Below, in pieces: positions 35,551 through 46,801 of a stretch of DNA of 64,000 nucleotides. The stretch is from Diphasiastrum complanatum (Eukaryota > Streptophyta > Lycopodiopsida > Lycopodiales > Lycopodiaceae), in contig CM055104.1 in NCBI GenBank assembly GCA_029204225.1, positions 48,492,451-48,556,450 on the forward strand. Direction: 5' to 3'. The notes below the pieces were generated by a model that did not search any database, was not told where the DNA came from, and was given only the letters and a program-made list of their open reading frames with translations. Positions within the stretch are counted from its first letter, which is position 1. Each line of letters opens with the position of its first letter. Made by a program: the position numbers and the translations under genes.

Positions 35551-36305
35551 TTTTTTTTTTCAATTCTTCATAGAAACAGTCAAACATTCACTGATAGTAC
35601 AGATACTTAAATTTTAATAGCTAAACAATTTCAATCTTCCTCTAAATTTACAGATATCAGAATTCAGGATAATCAGATCTCTAAGCTCTTGTGACTGTGT
35701 GACCTGTCGTATCAAGATTCAATTTTCAAAACAGAGTTTACAGAAATTAGAATGCCATTATGAGTCATGACCCAAGTTTAAACAGACTACATAGTACATA
35801 CTAGTTAGCAGTTGCCAGTAACTACAATTAAAACTTAAACAGGTTACAGACTACATAGTACATATTACAGTTAAAAGTTAAAACTTAACTTCAGGAATCA
35901 GAAACTTGAAACTTGAAACTAGATTCTAGAATCCATAATATATCACGATTCATGAATCATAACAAAATAGTAAATACAAATGCAAGGTGCCTCATGAGTC
36001 CGGTTACCAATGTAATGCGCGATGTGTCTGATGATAAATCATGATGTGTACATATGTCATACTACACTGTACAGTGTAAATACTAAACAGCTCAAGAGTC
36101 AATGCTCATCTAGTGACATAAACATCGTAGTGTCATCTACAGACTAGTAACTAGTAACTACAGTGATCTAATGTACATACTACAATCATCTGAAGACTGA
36201 CATCAATGAGCACTGAGCAGGGCCCAGGCTGCAGTTTGCACTCTAAGCTCTCCTGCGCTTGAGTCTCCTCCCACTCGCTGGTGGTGCTGTGGAGCCTGTT
36301 GTGGC

Positions 36306-39300
36306 CTATCGAGTGGTAGGCTCAGCTGCGAAATCCTCATCAGAGGCAGAGGTATGATGCCCCTCATCCTCATCCCCGCCCTCCTCGGACTCCTCATCCT
36401 CATACTCCTCCTCTGAGGACTCTGACCCTGACGATGCCTCAGACTCAGACTCAGACGCGTCCTCGGGGCTATGAGCCGGGAGCTGCTAGCCTCTCCTGCC
36501 CTCCTACTACGCTTTGCTCGAGTGACTGGCCCTGCACAATGCACACAAAGAGGGACAAACGTGTGGAGGAATGCGTACATGTCCTCCTCTGACTGGTCTC
36601 TCGGTGGCAACTCTGGAACCTTTGCCACATCGATCAAATCGGGATTAACCTACGCACATGTCACAATGCACATTGAAATCAAGACAATCTAACAAAATTT
36701 GGAGGGCCGAGTCCCGACAAAAGTTAAAATCTAGCTACATACTACAGTCTACTATCTACTATCATGTATCTACTAATTGCCAACTGGGTCCTGCCACCTG
36801 AGATGATGGATCACATGTTAGAATTTAGAAATTATAATTTATGGTGTACAAGTTACCTGGATAGGCTCTGCGATGGTCTGGAGTCTACCCAAAAGTCTCA
36901 GGTTGGCGTGTACGTACACCAACCTCTCCAACTGCGCTGATAATAGTCGATTCCTCTTCTTCGTGTGAATCATGGAATGGACATTCCAGTTCCTCTCACA
37001 AGCGATTGCAGTGCAGTCCTGTGAGAGAATCCTGATGGCAAGGCGACGCAATTTGGGGACATCAACCCCAAACTTTGACCACCATGACACGGGACATAGC
37101 TGGCCTGAATCACAGTTCAAGGGGCAGTTAGTACTTACTACTAGCAACTTGCAAGATGCAACCAAGCCAAGTTCCAACAAGTTACAATATGATTGACTAA
37201 CTGTGCAGTAAAATGTGAAGTAACAAGTTTAAACTGTAATGGACCATGCCACATGGTCAGTTTATTACCCTCTCTCAAAAGCGCCGGGCCAGTGGCGAAC
37301 TCCAAGGTCTCCTGCCTGAAAATCTGAAGCTCATCCAGCAGGTTATCTTGCTCGCGTACATCAGGATAAACTCGGGAGATATAGGCATTCCAGCCATCCC
37401 TGAGCTCCCTATCTGTGAACTGCTCTTCATTCCTCCAAAGTGGATGGAGTATGTGGGCCATGGCATGCAGGGGCCTATGAAACCACTCCCACCTGCTTAA
37501 CCAAAGGAGCCGGACCTCCGTAAGCCTGCAAGAATTAAGATTCAAGAGTCAAGACACAGTAATAATTATACAATATAGTACAATGTACATGATAGATCAA
37601 TCATCATAGTACATACTACATACTGCATACTACTGTCTACATACTACATTTGAAATTTGAATCTTGATTCTTGATATACATAATACCTCTCTGGGCTAAT
37701 GGTCGTGCAAAGCCTCAACTGCTCGCCCAGCTTGTCCATGAACTCATACAAGAGGCCCAACCCTCTTGATCTGTAAGGCGCAGGACAGTGTAGATGATTA
37801 CCACTACTAACTAAACAGTAAATAGTAAATACTTACCAAGTTCCAACAATCTACAGAAGCGCATTCAGTGGACCGTCTCCTGAACATGGCTAGGACCCTA
37901 GGCTTCTTGGTGACAAATCTCACCAAGAACCGTGCAGTACGCACCACCTCTGCAATCCATGGAATCTTGGCCACATCCTCGACCAACAAGTCCAGGCAGT
38001 GTGCAGCACAAGGTGTCCAAAAGATGTGGGGGTAGGTCTCATTAACGAGCCTACCCATGGAGACGCAGTTTGACGCATTATCTGTGACCACCTGCACAAC
38101 CATACAATGCAATGTGCAATGTGCATGAGTTTGGAATTCTGAATTCAAGACTCAAGTGCTCAGTGGCAACTGCTTAGACTTTAGTGAACCATAATCCACT
38201 GTTAATCAATCCGAAATCGCCATTGAACAATGAGCATTCAACATTGACATTTACAAATTAGTAATTACCTGTAACCTAATACCATTTAAGTTTTAACATC
38301 ATAGGTAAACCATAAACCGTAAATTGTAGTAAGTATAATATATATACCTGTACAACGTGCTGTGGTCCGACCTCCTCAATGGCAGCTCGAATACGTGAGA
38401 ACATGTACTCGCCCGTGACTGCCTCCCCATAGGTGTCGATGGATATGAGAAACATCATCCCCATGCACGAAGACACCAGGATATTCAATATGTGGCACCT
38501 CCTCGTATCGCTCCAACCATCAGATATGATGGTGCAACCATACCTAGTTGAAAGTTCACAGGTGACAAGTGACAAGTCAGTGGACCGTGGTCACGACTCA
38601 CGACTCACTTACAGGTGACAAAACAAGATGAATCATGATTCATGATAGATCCATCATCCGAGAGGAATCAGGATAGATCTTAAATTGTAAATTGTAATTC
38701 AAATTTCATGGCAAATTCCAATGATAAATGATCATTTGAATATTCATGATTAACATAAATAGCTAGCTGCAGCCTGCAAATTGCAATTAAGAAGTAATCT
38801 ATAGTTAACGCCTGCAATTTAAGTTTTAACAATCATCATAAAGTCTTTAAAGTTTAGAGTAGATAAAGTTAAAAGCAAGTAGTACTTACTGGGCCCATGC
38901 CTTCCTGAGAGGCTCTAGCTTTTGGTCAACAGAAGCCTGCTCATCAAGAAGCCCCTTCGTCCTCAGGTGCTCGCAAGATGGCCCTTGCCACACCTGCCCA
39001 ATCGCACTCACCGCACTCATCGCCCTCCTCCATGCCGGGGTCCTAGCCAAATGAAATGGCAGATCGCAGGTGTAGAACAGCTGTCGAACGACAACCTCTG
39101 CCTCTGCCATGGCTCTGGGAGCGAAGCTGGACACATAGTACTCCCTACCCCCCATCTCTGTAGTGCAGCCCCGTCTACCTCTCCCTCTTTCAGGTGGATG
39201 ATGTGGTGCCTGGAGGTGGTGTCGAAGATCCTGCACCAGAAGGCGGGTCAGGCCGGGTACTAGGCCCTGCCTCATCTGCAGCTCTGTCCTCTGGGCCATG

Positions 39301-39793
39301 GGAAGCGAGGGGTGAGCGGATGGCAATTGGGGGGCGTGATGTGGTGGCCTCTGGCTGTGTTGCCGTGACTGCATCTCGATCTGCCAAAAAAGACAAATTT
39401 GAAGTTACAATACAATTTAGAAATTAGATGATCAATGAATTTGAAACTTCAAACTTGATGTATCATGTGAGCTAAAAGTTAAAAGTTAAAACTTGATCAA
39501 TGTTTGAACCTTGAAGTGTAAGAGTCTTAGAGTTGAATGTTTACCTCTCGGTCTGGGCCCCATCCTCGAAGGGCCAACCTCCTCCGATGCAACAGGAGTG
39601 AGTAGCGTGTCAGGAGCATGCATGCAAGGGGCAATCTCGTACCCCCTCAAACGTAACAAATGTGCCCTGATGCGTGTGGGCCCTCGAGTGTAAGACTGGG
39701 AGAGTATTTGCAAGTCCATCTCTTCGTGCCCAATGTGCCATAGGCCGCAGCGATGGTGACGTGATCCCACAAGGGATCCCTATCCCTCGGCAT
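36306..39793 (-). pseudogene. hAT transposase gene, 8 exons, decayed
   Basis: Exons inferred from GT..AG sites and conserved domains: 39793-39545, 39380-38890, 38543-38348, 38091-37837, 37770-37687, 37525-37269, 37099-36857, 36649-36306, about 706 codons in all. Exon 1 has a BED-finger start (DPLWDHVT, WTCKY) in which the second Cys of the finger is Ser. Exons 2-4 give the DUF659 region (FYTCDLPFHLART, YGCTIISDGWSDTRR, HVVQ joined to VVTDNASN, then TPCAAHCLDLLVEDVAKIPW). Exon 7 is the C-terminal dimerisation domain (ILSQDCTAIACERNWN, KKRNRL). Exon 8 ends in a Glu/Ser-rich acidic tail. Frames disagree within exons 1, 2 and 8, and the start frame meets a stop, so it cannot make full transposase. 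Splice sites are well preserved. Confidence 0.88.
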
Positions 39794-39798
39794 GGTGG

Positions 39799-39834
<36 letters not shown>

Positions 39835-40336
39835 GGTGACAGACTGACATTCTACAGATCTCTCTAAGTTCTAACTTCTAAGTTCTAAGTTCTAACTAGA
39901 CTCTACTATCTAGTAACTACTTAGTACTAACTAGTAACTACTAACTCAGACTAGTCACTAACTCCTAACCTCTAACTTCTAACTTCTAACTTCTAACTAA
40001 GTAGCTACCTAGGTCCCACACCCATCTCACAATGCCCACTGCCCACACACACACACAATCTCAATGCTCAAGCCTCACACAAACTCATAGTGCAGTGTGC
40101 ACACATCTCAAAACTCACACACACACACACACAATGCACACGTCACACACACACACACACACACATACACACACAATATCATAATATCACACACACACAC
40201 ACACACTCTCACACACACACTCACTGATTCACTCACACACTGTACACATCAAAAGACAGTGGACACACACACACACAGTGCACACACACAATATCACACA
40301 ATCACTCACACACACACACACAAAATCACACCATTT

Positions 40337-40390
<54 letters not shown>

Positions 40391-40458
40391 CACTGAGCAC
40401 ACACACAATCTGAATGGCAAATGCACAGTGCACACAGAGTGCTGACTCCTGAGTGCAC

Positions 40459-40490
<32 letters not shown>

Positions 40491-40510
40491 TTCTCTCTCT
40501 CTCTCGCGCG
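39799..40510. repeat. Microsatellite-rich block: (CT)n, CTAACTT repeats, (CA)n, poly-C
   Basis: (CT)n at about 39800-39831; degenerate TTCTAACTTCTAAG-type repeats at about 39865-40005; long (CA)n tracts at 40044-40400; a (CT)n run near 40336-40357; a C homopolymer at 40460-40490 (31 bases); then (CT)n and (CG)n to about 40513. All lie inside the hAT element, upstream of its transposase start. Open frames in it are repeat artefacts. Confidence 0.9.
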
Positions 40511-40554
40511 CGCGAACAGAATCCCGAGGGCCAAATCCCGATGGAATCGTTTTA

Positions 40555-40639
40555 GGGCCAGACGGTTCGAACCGGGTCCGAACGATTCGATGGGTTGAAC
40601 CGTAAAAGGCGGTTCGAACCGCGATTCGATGCAACCTTG
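40555..40639. repeat. Right terminus and subterminal repeats of the hAT element
   Basis: Two perfect CGGTTCGAACCG palindromes (40563-40574 and 40610-40621) and a near copy GGGTTGAACCGT, then the terminal repeat GATGCAACCTTG at 40628-40639. Confidence 0.85.
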
Positions 40640-40647
40640 AACTGGAG

Positions 40648-41516
40648 GTAGAAGATGGAGGCATGGGAGATTCATGAGGAGTTCACAGAGAAGAGGAAGT
40701 TAATTCACAGGAAAAGGGAGTTGGAAGTTGGGAGAAGAGCTTTCTGGTAGAAGTAGTAGCAGGGGAAGAGGAGCCATGAACATGGGACATCGCAGGGAGG
40801 GTGAAGTTGGTTCACAGGAAAGAGGGAGTTGGAAGTTGAAAGATCTTTCTGGTAGAGCTAGGAGCGGGGGAAGAGGAGCCGTGAACATGGGACGTTGAGG
40901 TAAGAGGTATGCAGGAGAGGAGAGTGGAGGATGAGACAGCATTCGAGGAGGAGAAAGCCAAGGTTAGAGGGCAGGTAGGAAGGCAGAAGAACTAGAATAA
41001 GGCCAAAAGTAGAACAAGCAAGAGAGCTAGAGTGCAGCCTGGTAGGATATCATGGTTAAAGTTGGGCAGAGAAGGGGGGAGAGGAAGTGGGAAATTGTTG
41101 GCCTTCTGGTATTTAGCAATCCCAAAACTCATTGCGAAGTCTCACAAATGACTTCATTTAAAACAGTGAAGTTCAAACTGCTGGTGTTTGCAATGCCTTT
41201 GTAATAGATTTATGTGCCATATTTTTTGTGTTATACTTCTCATCTTTGGATCTAGGGATGTGCAATTGAAATTCCCACGTTATTGATTTGTGCTGGTTGT
41301 TGTCATGTGCTTTTCAGATCCAAAGTCATAGATCCAGAACAATTTAGGAGTTGACCTGCAGCTATATATAAATAACACATATATAATATATATATCGGGG
41401 CATATTTAGCTGATTGAAAATTAGTCTTATTTATTATTTGTTTTTGCATTCTGCAAAAAATGATTTATGACTTGTTATCATTTTGAGTAGATACGTTCAA
41501 ATTTCGCCTTGTGCAG
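40648..41516 (+). other. NUP155: End of NUP155 intron 3
   Basis: No element recognised. A purine-rich stretch (about 40.65-41.1 kb) contains two similar segments around GTGAACATGGGAC and AGAGGAGCC(A/G)TGAACATGG, which is a local duplication. An AT-rich (TA)n patch lies near 41.37-41.39 kb. It ends at CTTGTGCAG. Confidence 0.55.
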
Positions 41517-41779
41517 ATCGTCCTGCTTGGTGTATGTTGCAGTATGAGTGCTGATGGTATAGATCCGTATGCTGAGATCTCACTTCAACCTCTTCCTGAC
41601 TACACCATACCTACAGATGGTGTTACTATGACCTGTGTCAGCACCACAGAGAATGGCCGTATTTTTCTTGGCGGGCGTGATGGTCATGTTTACGAGTTGT
41701 TGTATACAACGGGGATGAGATGGCAAAGCCGCTGTCGGAAAGTTTGCCACACTGGAGGCCTGGGTAGCTTGCTTTCAAA
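41517..41779 (+). CDS. NUP155: NUP155 exon 4 (residues 155-242)
   Basis: Starts with ATC after GTGCAG and ends at TCA AA before a GTGCGT donor (phase 2), the Lys242 codon being completed by exon 5. It encodes further beta-propeller strands: IVLLGVCC, DPYAEISLQPLPDYTIP, DGVTMTCVSTTENGR and IFLGGRDGHVYELLYTTG, all hallmarks of NUP155, followed by RCRKVCHTGGLGSLLSK. Open frame beyond 41779 is read-through into intron 4 and is not coding. Confidence 0.96.
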
Positions 41780-43186
41780 GTGCGTGCCTCAGCTCTTTGT
41801 GATTTGTCCATTGTCTGGTGGTTTTAAAGTGTACATATTTAACCTCATTTGGAGATTGTTTTAGTAAGGTTTGCAGGTTTGGATAGCCGTGCAGTGATTG
41901 TCGTGGTTTGTGCTCTAAGTATAGTTATGGTTAAATTTGAATTTCACTATCTACACATGCATCCATTTCTTTTTATTCATGCCTATCTGCACGTATATAG
42001 GTCAACACAATACCTTTTCCATTTGTAGATCAGTATGCATTTCTAAAATTTAAGCATTCTAGAAGAGGCAAAAAAAGTAAGTAATGCCATAATTGAAGTG
42101 AAAAGCTCATGTGGGGCATAAACCAATTGTTGGCATCATGCAGAAACAAAGATGAGAATCTATTACTGTTGTGACACTATCAGGTGGTATGTTTTCCTCT
42201 GGAGGAGTTCCAGAGGAGCTGTCCCAAATTGCAAACTTCTGACCAAGAAGAGTTTTTGTTAAAGCTACATAGCTGAATAAGAGGCTTGGGCAGTAGTAGC
42301 TGGATCATGAAGTCCTAACTATTATTACTTGAAAAGAGTCCCTTTGTGTTGTACTTGGCTCCTTGGAATGAAGAATTGGAATCAAGTTTTGAAATGATTT
42401 CTCCCATTATTCAGGAGCCACTCAATTGGCAGTACCTGTTGAATGCTCACGCTTCTGTAACTAGTGGATCACCATAAAGTTGAGTAAGTTTGATTAATAA
42501 CTATGACTGCTGGAAAAGTACCATTGAGCAATAAACTTTTCCTTCCCATAAATGGCAAAGAACATTGTTTGAGTTCTTTTTGTTGTTTCTATACTAAGAG
42601 ACTTATAAATGCACTTCAAACTCGGCAAAGGCTTGATGGATATGTAGAATTAATCTTACATCAGCTCGCTGTTTGTAGGCAAGCTGAGGAAGAATCATGA
42701 CCCTCTTAGGAAATGATATAGTGCTGATTAAAAGATTTCTGTTGACTCCAGCTGTTTGAGAGACATTTTCATATACAAATGGATTTTGAGCCCGAACCTT
42801 CTATTGACAGAGACTTGCTCAACGATCACTCAAGATGTTGAGGAAAGTGATAGCAGGCTGCTTTATTATTGTAAAAAATTTCGTAACCTTCTAATGCATT
42901 ACTGGTTTCCCCTAGATCATGCATAACTTATCAAGCAGAGTTGTGTGTAGATTCCCACTTCATTTTACTGTTCATTCTCTTAGAGCAATTTGGGACCAAA
43001 ACATGAGGGTTGTATCTTTTTTACATCTGAATGTTTATTTATGTACACTTTTGGATGCATGATTTGGGTCTCTATATGATTTATTTAGGGACTTGAAGTA
43101 TTAATGAGAATCTTTTAAAGCGAGTATGCATTTTATTAGTCTATTTTGCCGCATTGTCAAGCTTGAGTGCGTTTCTATTGGATCAG
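41780..43186 (+). other. NUP155: NUP155 intron 4 (1,407 bp)
   Basis: GTGCGT donor and GGATCAG acceptor. AT-rich, with no transposable element recognised. With intron 1 it shows what the gene's introns look like without large insertions. Confidence 0.85.
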
Positions 43187-44888
43187 GTGGGTGATTCCTG
43201 ATGCTTTGAAGTTTGGAGCTGTAGATTCTATAGTGGAGATTGTGATTGATGAGGAGAGGAGCATTTTGTACTCACGTACGCAAGAGTCAAAGATACAGGT
43301 TTTTGATTTAGGTAAACATGGAGATGCATCTTTGAAAAAGGTTGCAGAAGAAAGAGGCCTTGCAGATCAGCGAGATTCTCGTGGTGGAGGCCGTGGGCTT
43401 ACAGGCAGGGCTGGAGTTAGAAACAATAAAGCATCAATAATCTCGATTGCAACATTGTCCACAGTGGAGTCAAAGTGGCTGCACCTTGTGGCAGTTACTT
43501 CAGATGGACGTAGATTATACATGTCTACTGCTCCTATGTTGGGTGGGGGAAGCCAGGTTGGACTTTCAAATGGGTCGACTGGTGGAACACATCGTCCCTC
43601 AGTCCTCAGGGTGGTGACAACTCGGCCTGCTCCAACAGTTGGGACAGGAGTAAACTTGGCCTTTGGAAGCCTTTCAGTGGGAAGTCGGTCTCAAACTGAT
43701 GGAGCATTGAAAGTAGAGGCAGCACTATATTCCAGTGGTGCTGTTATTTTATCCGATTCTTCTCCTCCTGCTGCTTCACAGTTGCTTGTTGCTACAAAGG
43801 ACTATACCACTCCACCTATGTCAGCCGGTAACCTGTCAATAGGTGTCGGTGCAATCTCAGGTAGAACCTTGCGTGCTTTACGAGAATTGGTAACTGGTAT
43901 TGGAGTTGAGGGGCGAACTCTTGCCATTGCAGATGTCTTACCGCCTCCAGAGCAGGCGACTGCTGCTGAGGCTTCAGTTTGGGATTCTGGTAGTAATGAT
44001 GCCACACCCGATCCAGGGGAACTTGTAAGAGCAAAACGACTTTGGGCGCGCGGTGATCTCGCAACACAACATATCCTGTCGAGGAGGAGGGCTGTTGTGT
44101 TGAGCACTATGGGTGTAATGGAAATTGTGTTGAACCGACCTGTTGATATATTACAAAGGTTGTTTGAAACTAGTGTCACAAGAACCATCATAGAAGATTT
44201 TTTCCAACGTTTTGGTGCAGGTGAGGCTGCAGCGATGTGTTTACTCTTGGCTGCCCGCCTTACCTCTGATGATGAAAAGCTCATACCGACAGTTGTAGTG
44301 GAAAAGGCCGCTGAAGCATTTGAAGATCAAAGGCTTGTAGGTTTGCCTCAAATGCAGGGAGGTGGAGCAACTACTACTGTCAATTCTACTGGTGGTGGTT
44401 TCAATATGGGACAAGTGGTGCAAGAAGCTGAGCCTGTTTTCTCGGGTGCACATGAGGGTCTCTGCCTATGTGCTGCAAGGCTGCTCTGGTCGGTTTGGGA
44501 ACTTCCCGTATTTGTTGTAAAAGGGGAGCTTGGAGCTGACAGCAGTGGGGAGGCTACAGGGATTGTTGCCTGTAGGTTGCCACTTGAGGCTATCAGCACA
44601 CTTGAAGAAAAGATCAGGTCACTTGAACAATTCCTAAGAGCTCGACGGAACCAGAGGAAGGGCCATTATGGACGTGTGATGGGGATCGGTGATGTGACAG
44701 GGTATGGAGAACGAAAATCAATTCCATATGGTGTTGATAGTTTTGGCAGAGCAGATCACATTGGTGTAGCAACAAACTTATTCGAATCGCCTCACATGCG
44801 AAGAAGCTTGGATGGGGTTGGCATTCAAGGGACATCTCAAAAAAGGCAACGTGTTCCTTACAGTCCTGCTGAGCTAGCTGCCATGGAG
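43187..44888 (+). CDS. NUP155: NUP155 exon 5 (residues 242-809)
   Basis: A 1,702-bp exon entered from GATCAG and ending at GAG before GTATGT (phase 0). It starts WVIPDALKFGAVDSIVEIVID, cut here at residue 263, and covers the last beta-propeller blades (for example ILYSRTQESKIQVFDLG, LHLVAVTSDGRRLYMS) and the start of the alpha-helical solenoid that anchors the inner pore ring. A Gly/Arg-rich loop lies near residues 309-318 and a Gly/Thr-rich loop near 632-650, in linker positions. It ends QKRQRVPYSPAELAAMEV (the last residue being read from the donor), the conserved point where plant NUP155 continues into the helical C-terminal half. That half (roughly 650-700 residues) is not in the window. 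Confidence 0.96.
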
Positions 44889-46139
44889 GTATGTTGGTTT
44901 AAACTGTTCTGAATGGAAGTAATTGCTAACATTTAGTATGAATTTCATGTTAATGATGCAGAGATACCATGATGCAATTACTATTATAGATATTTTACTC
45001 TTTTGCACCATCTAAAATGATCACGGAATGAATATAGCTAGAATGTGTTAATTTTTTTTTTCTTCAAATGAATGTCATTTTTGGTTGATGTGCAAAACCT
45101 ATCTTTTGGTTATCAAAGTCAGTAGTGAAGATTGTCAGTTCGGGTAAAAACTTTGTTGTTAGAAACCGTGCCTAGCTTTAGCATGTAAAAGCAACAAAAT
45201 TAATTATATTCCCTGATCATTAGGGGCCTTAATTCATGAACATTGACACATTGGACACCCACCAACAAACAGGGACCATCAGTGAATAAGAAATACCTAA
45301 AACAGAAACATGCCCAGAATACTAGATATGTGTTGCAATTTTGTTCCCCACATTACGCTTATGAAGGCATAACTAGGTCACATTGGCTTGTCATTCCATG
45401 GTATAGTGATGTCGATAGGGATTTAAGCTTACCAAACACTTTCTACTCTACTTTTACACCTTTGCTACAACCCATAGTACCACAAATGCATGCTAACACT
45501 ACTTCAAGCACATTGTTGGCACTCTAATCTCACAAACACACAATCACTACATTCATGGAATCACTACTCTCAATAATCAATTCCATCCATAAAGCATAAG
45601 AAACTAGTAACAATGAAGTGAGCAGCGTACATAAGCAATAATCATCGGAAATTATTTCATTCACAACAGTTTAACTCTGCTTATCATTTCAGTCCACTAA
45701 CACTACTTCATTATAAATCAGCAAAGGAAGCACATCGACAATGTAGAACTAATATCATAGTTGCAGCGAATTACAATTCACTGGGTTTTGCGATTCGCAA
45801 ATCGCTGCAGCAAAAGAAAAAAAAAAACAGAAAAGGTGTCAAGTCTTCTTACCTCTGGTTCTTGTAAATGTTTCAATGTCATGGCATGATTCTAATGATT
45901 CTCAATGTGGGGGAAAAAGTAGCAGCATTAATTTTCAAGAGGTAGGGATAGTAGGTCTGACAGCTGGTTGAAGTACAGTTTCTCTTGAAGAATAACGTCC
46001 TTAGGTTGAGAGAGATAGAGGAATGGAAGACGATGATAGACTCCTGAGAGAATTAGAAAGGAGAGATAAAAGGTAAGATCAAAAAATTAGGTCCGTTCAT
46101 GGATCTTGGTGGTGTAAGAGTCAGGCATATATTCCAGAA
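44889..46139 (+). other. NUP155: Start of NUP155 intron 5
   Basis: GTATGT donor followed by AT-rich sequence with no recognised element. The intron is still open at the window end (at least 19,112 bp). The next expected NUP155 residues (helical domain after AAMEV) were not found in any frame in the window. Confidence 0.7.
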
Positions 46140-46801
46140 TGTCCACTAGGGAAAGAGCTCCTTAAGCTCTCAAGTGTACAAGATTTGAACTTGAGCAGAC
46201 TGGGGATGAAAATTGCAGGTCCCACAACTACTGACCAAGAACAGGTGAGCCTTAGCCTCAGTTGCTAGATCAATGATACTCATGAAGAAAGTTGGTTTGT
46301 CATCTAGCACCTTAAGTTCTCCGAGCCTTGCACCATCAGAGAGATTAGACAAGTCGGAGGTTTCTTCTAAACAAGACAACAATTTTGCTGCTAATAAATC
46401 AGCTCTTGCAGCCGATTTGCATTTGGCCTCTGGATCTAGGGAAAATGCAATAGATAACAATTCTAATGAACAAACAGTTGCCAAAGGATTGGAGATAACA
46501 AAATTTCTTAATGGGCACCAGGTATCTGGCATGCCTCAAGGAAATGAGGCCCATACAGGTAGCTGTCAAGATGAGGAAACAAGTTAGTCTCTGCAAGTGG
46601 GGAAAGGCAAGATGAAGACATCTGTAGGTTGGAAGGAAGTGGGCCAAGAAAGGAGCAGCCCATCAGTAGGGATGTAAATTGAGAGATTTATCACAAATGT
46701 GTTCAGCTTGAGGAAAGACGAAATAGAATAATGTAGAGTGAGGCATGGAGAGAAACTTGGAGAGAGAGCTTGAGAAAAAGAGTTAGAGATCACCAAAGGC
46801 A
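46140..46801 (+). pseudogene. Unidentified coding relic, left part
   Basis: A 104-codon frame (46273-46587) is Ser/Asn/Glu-rich. After it, other frames continue with charged protein-like sequence, ending in an Arg/Glu/Gln-rich stretch near 46740-46800 (for example WRETWRESLRKRVRDHQRQ, whose last residues fall across the insertion). The copia element at 46802 interrupts it, and the sequence resumes at 49489 with MQRQSELERESEAHRDRIRAE (first 20 residues: to RIRA). Stops and frame changes show it is decayed. It looks like a long charged alpha-helix or coiled coil of a captured or ancient host gene. I do not recognise the family. Confidence 0.4.

Larger units (their letters stand above)
35435..40647 (-). 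mobile_element. 5.2-kb hAT DNA transposon with both termini and 8-bp target duplication
   Basis: The element is 35443-40639 (5,197 bp). It has perfect 12-bp terminal inverted repeats CAAGGTTGCATC (35443-35454 and the complement of 40628-40639) and a perfect 8-bp target duplication AACTGGAG (35435-35442 and 40640-40647). Both ends carry copies of the palindrome CGGTTCGAACCG. It encodes on the minus strand a multi-exon BED/DUF659/hATC-type transposase, now inactive. The 5' region of the gene (39.8-40.5 kb) is full of microsatellites. It sits in NUP155 intron 3. A diverged miniature relative is at 7888-7945. Confidence 0.93.

Noticed and set aside
40097-40396. A 99-codon His/Thr-rich open frame
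   Set aside because: It is only the translation of (CA)n microsatellites.
43802-44284. A 160-codon minus-strand open frame
   Set aside because: It lies wholly opposite NUP155 exon 5 and is a shadow of that conserved coding sequence.
46273-46587. Possible next NUP155 exon
   Set aside because: Composition and sequence do not resemble the helical region that follows AAMEV in plant NUP155, and no suitable splice frame was seen.
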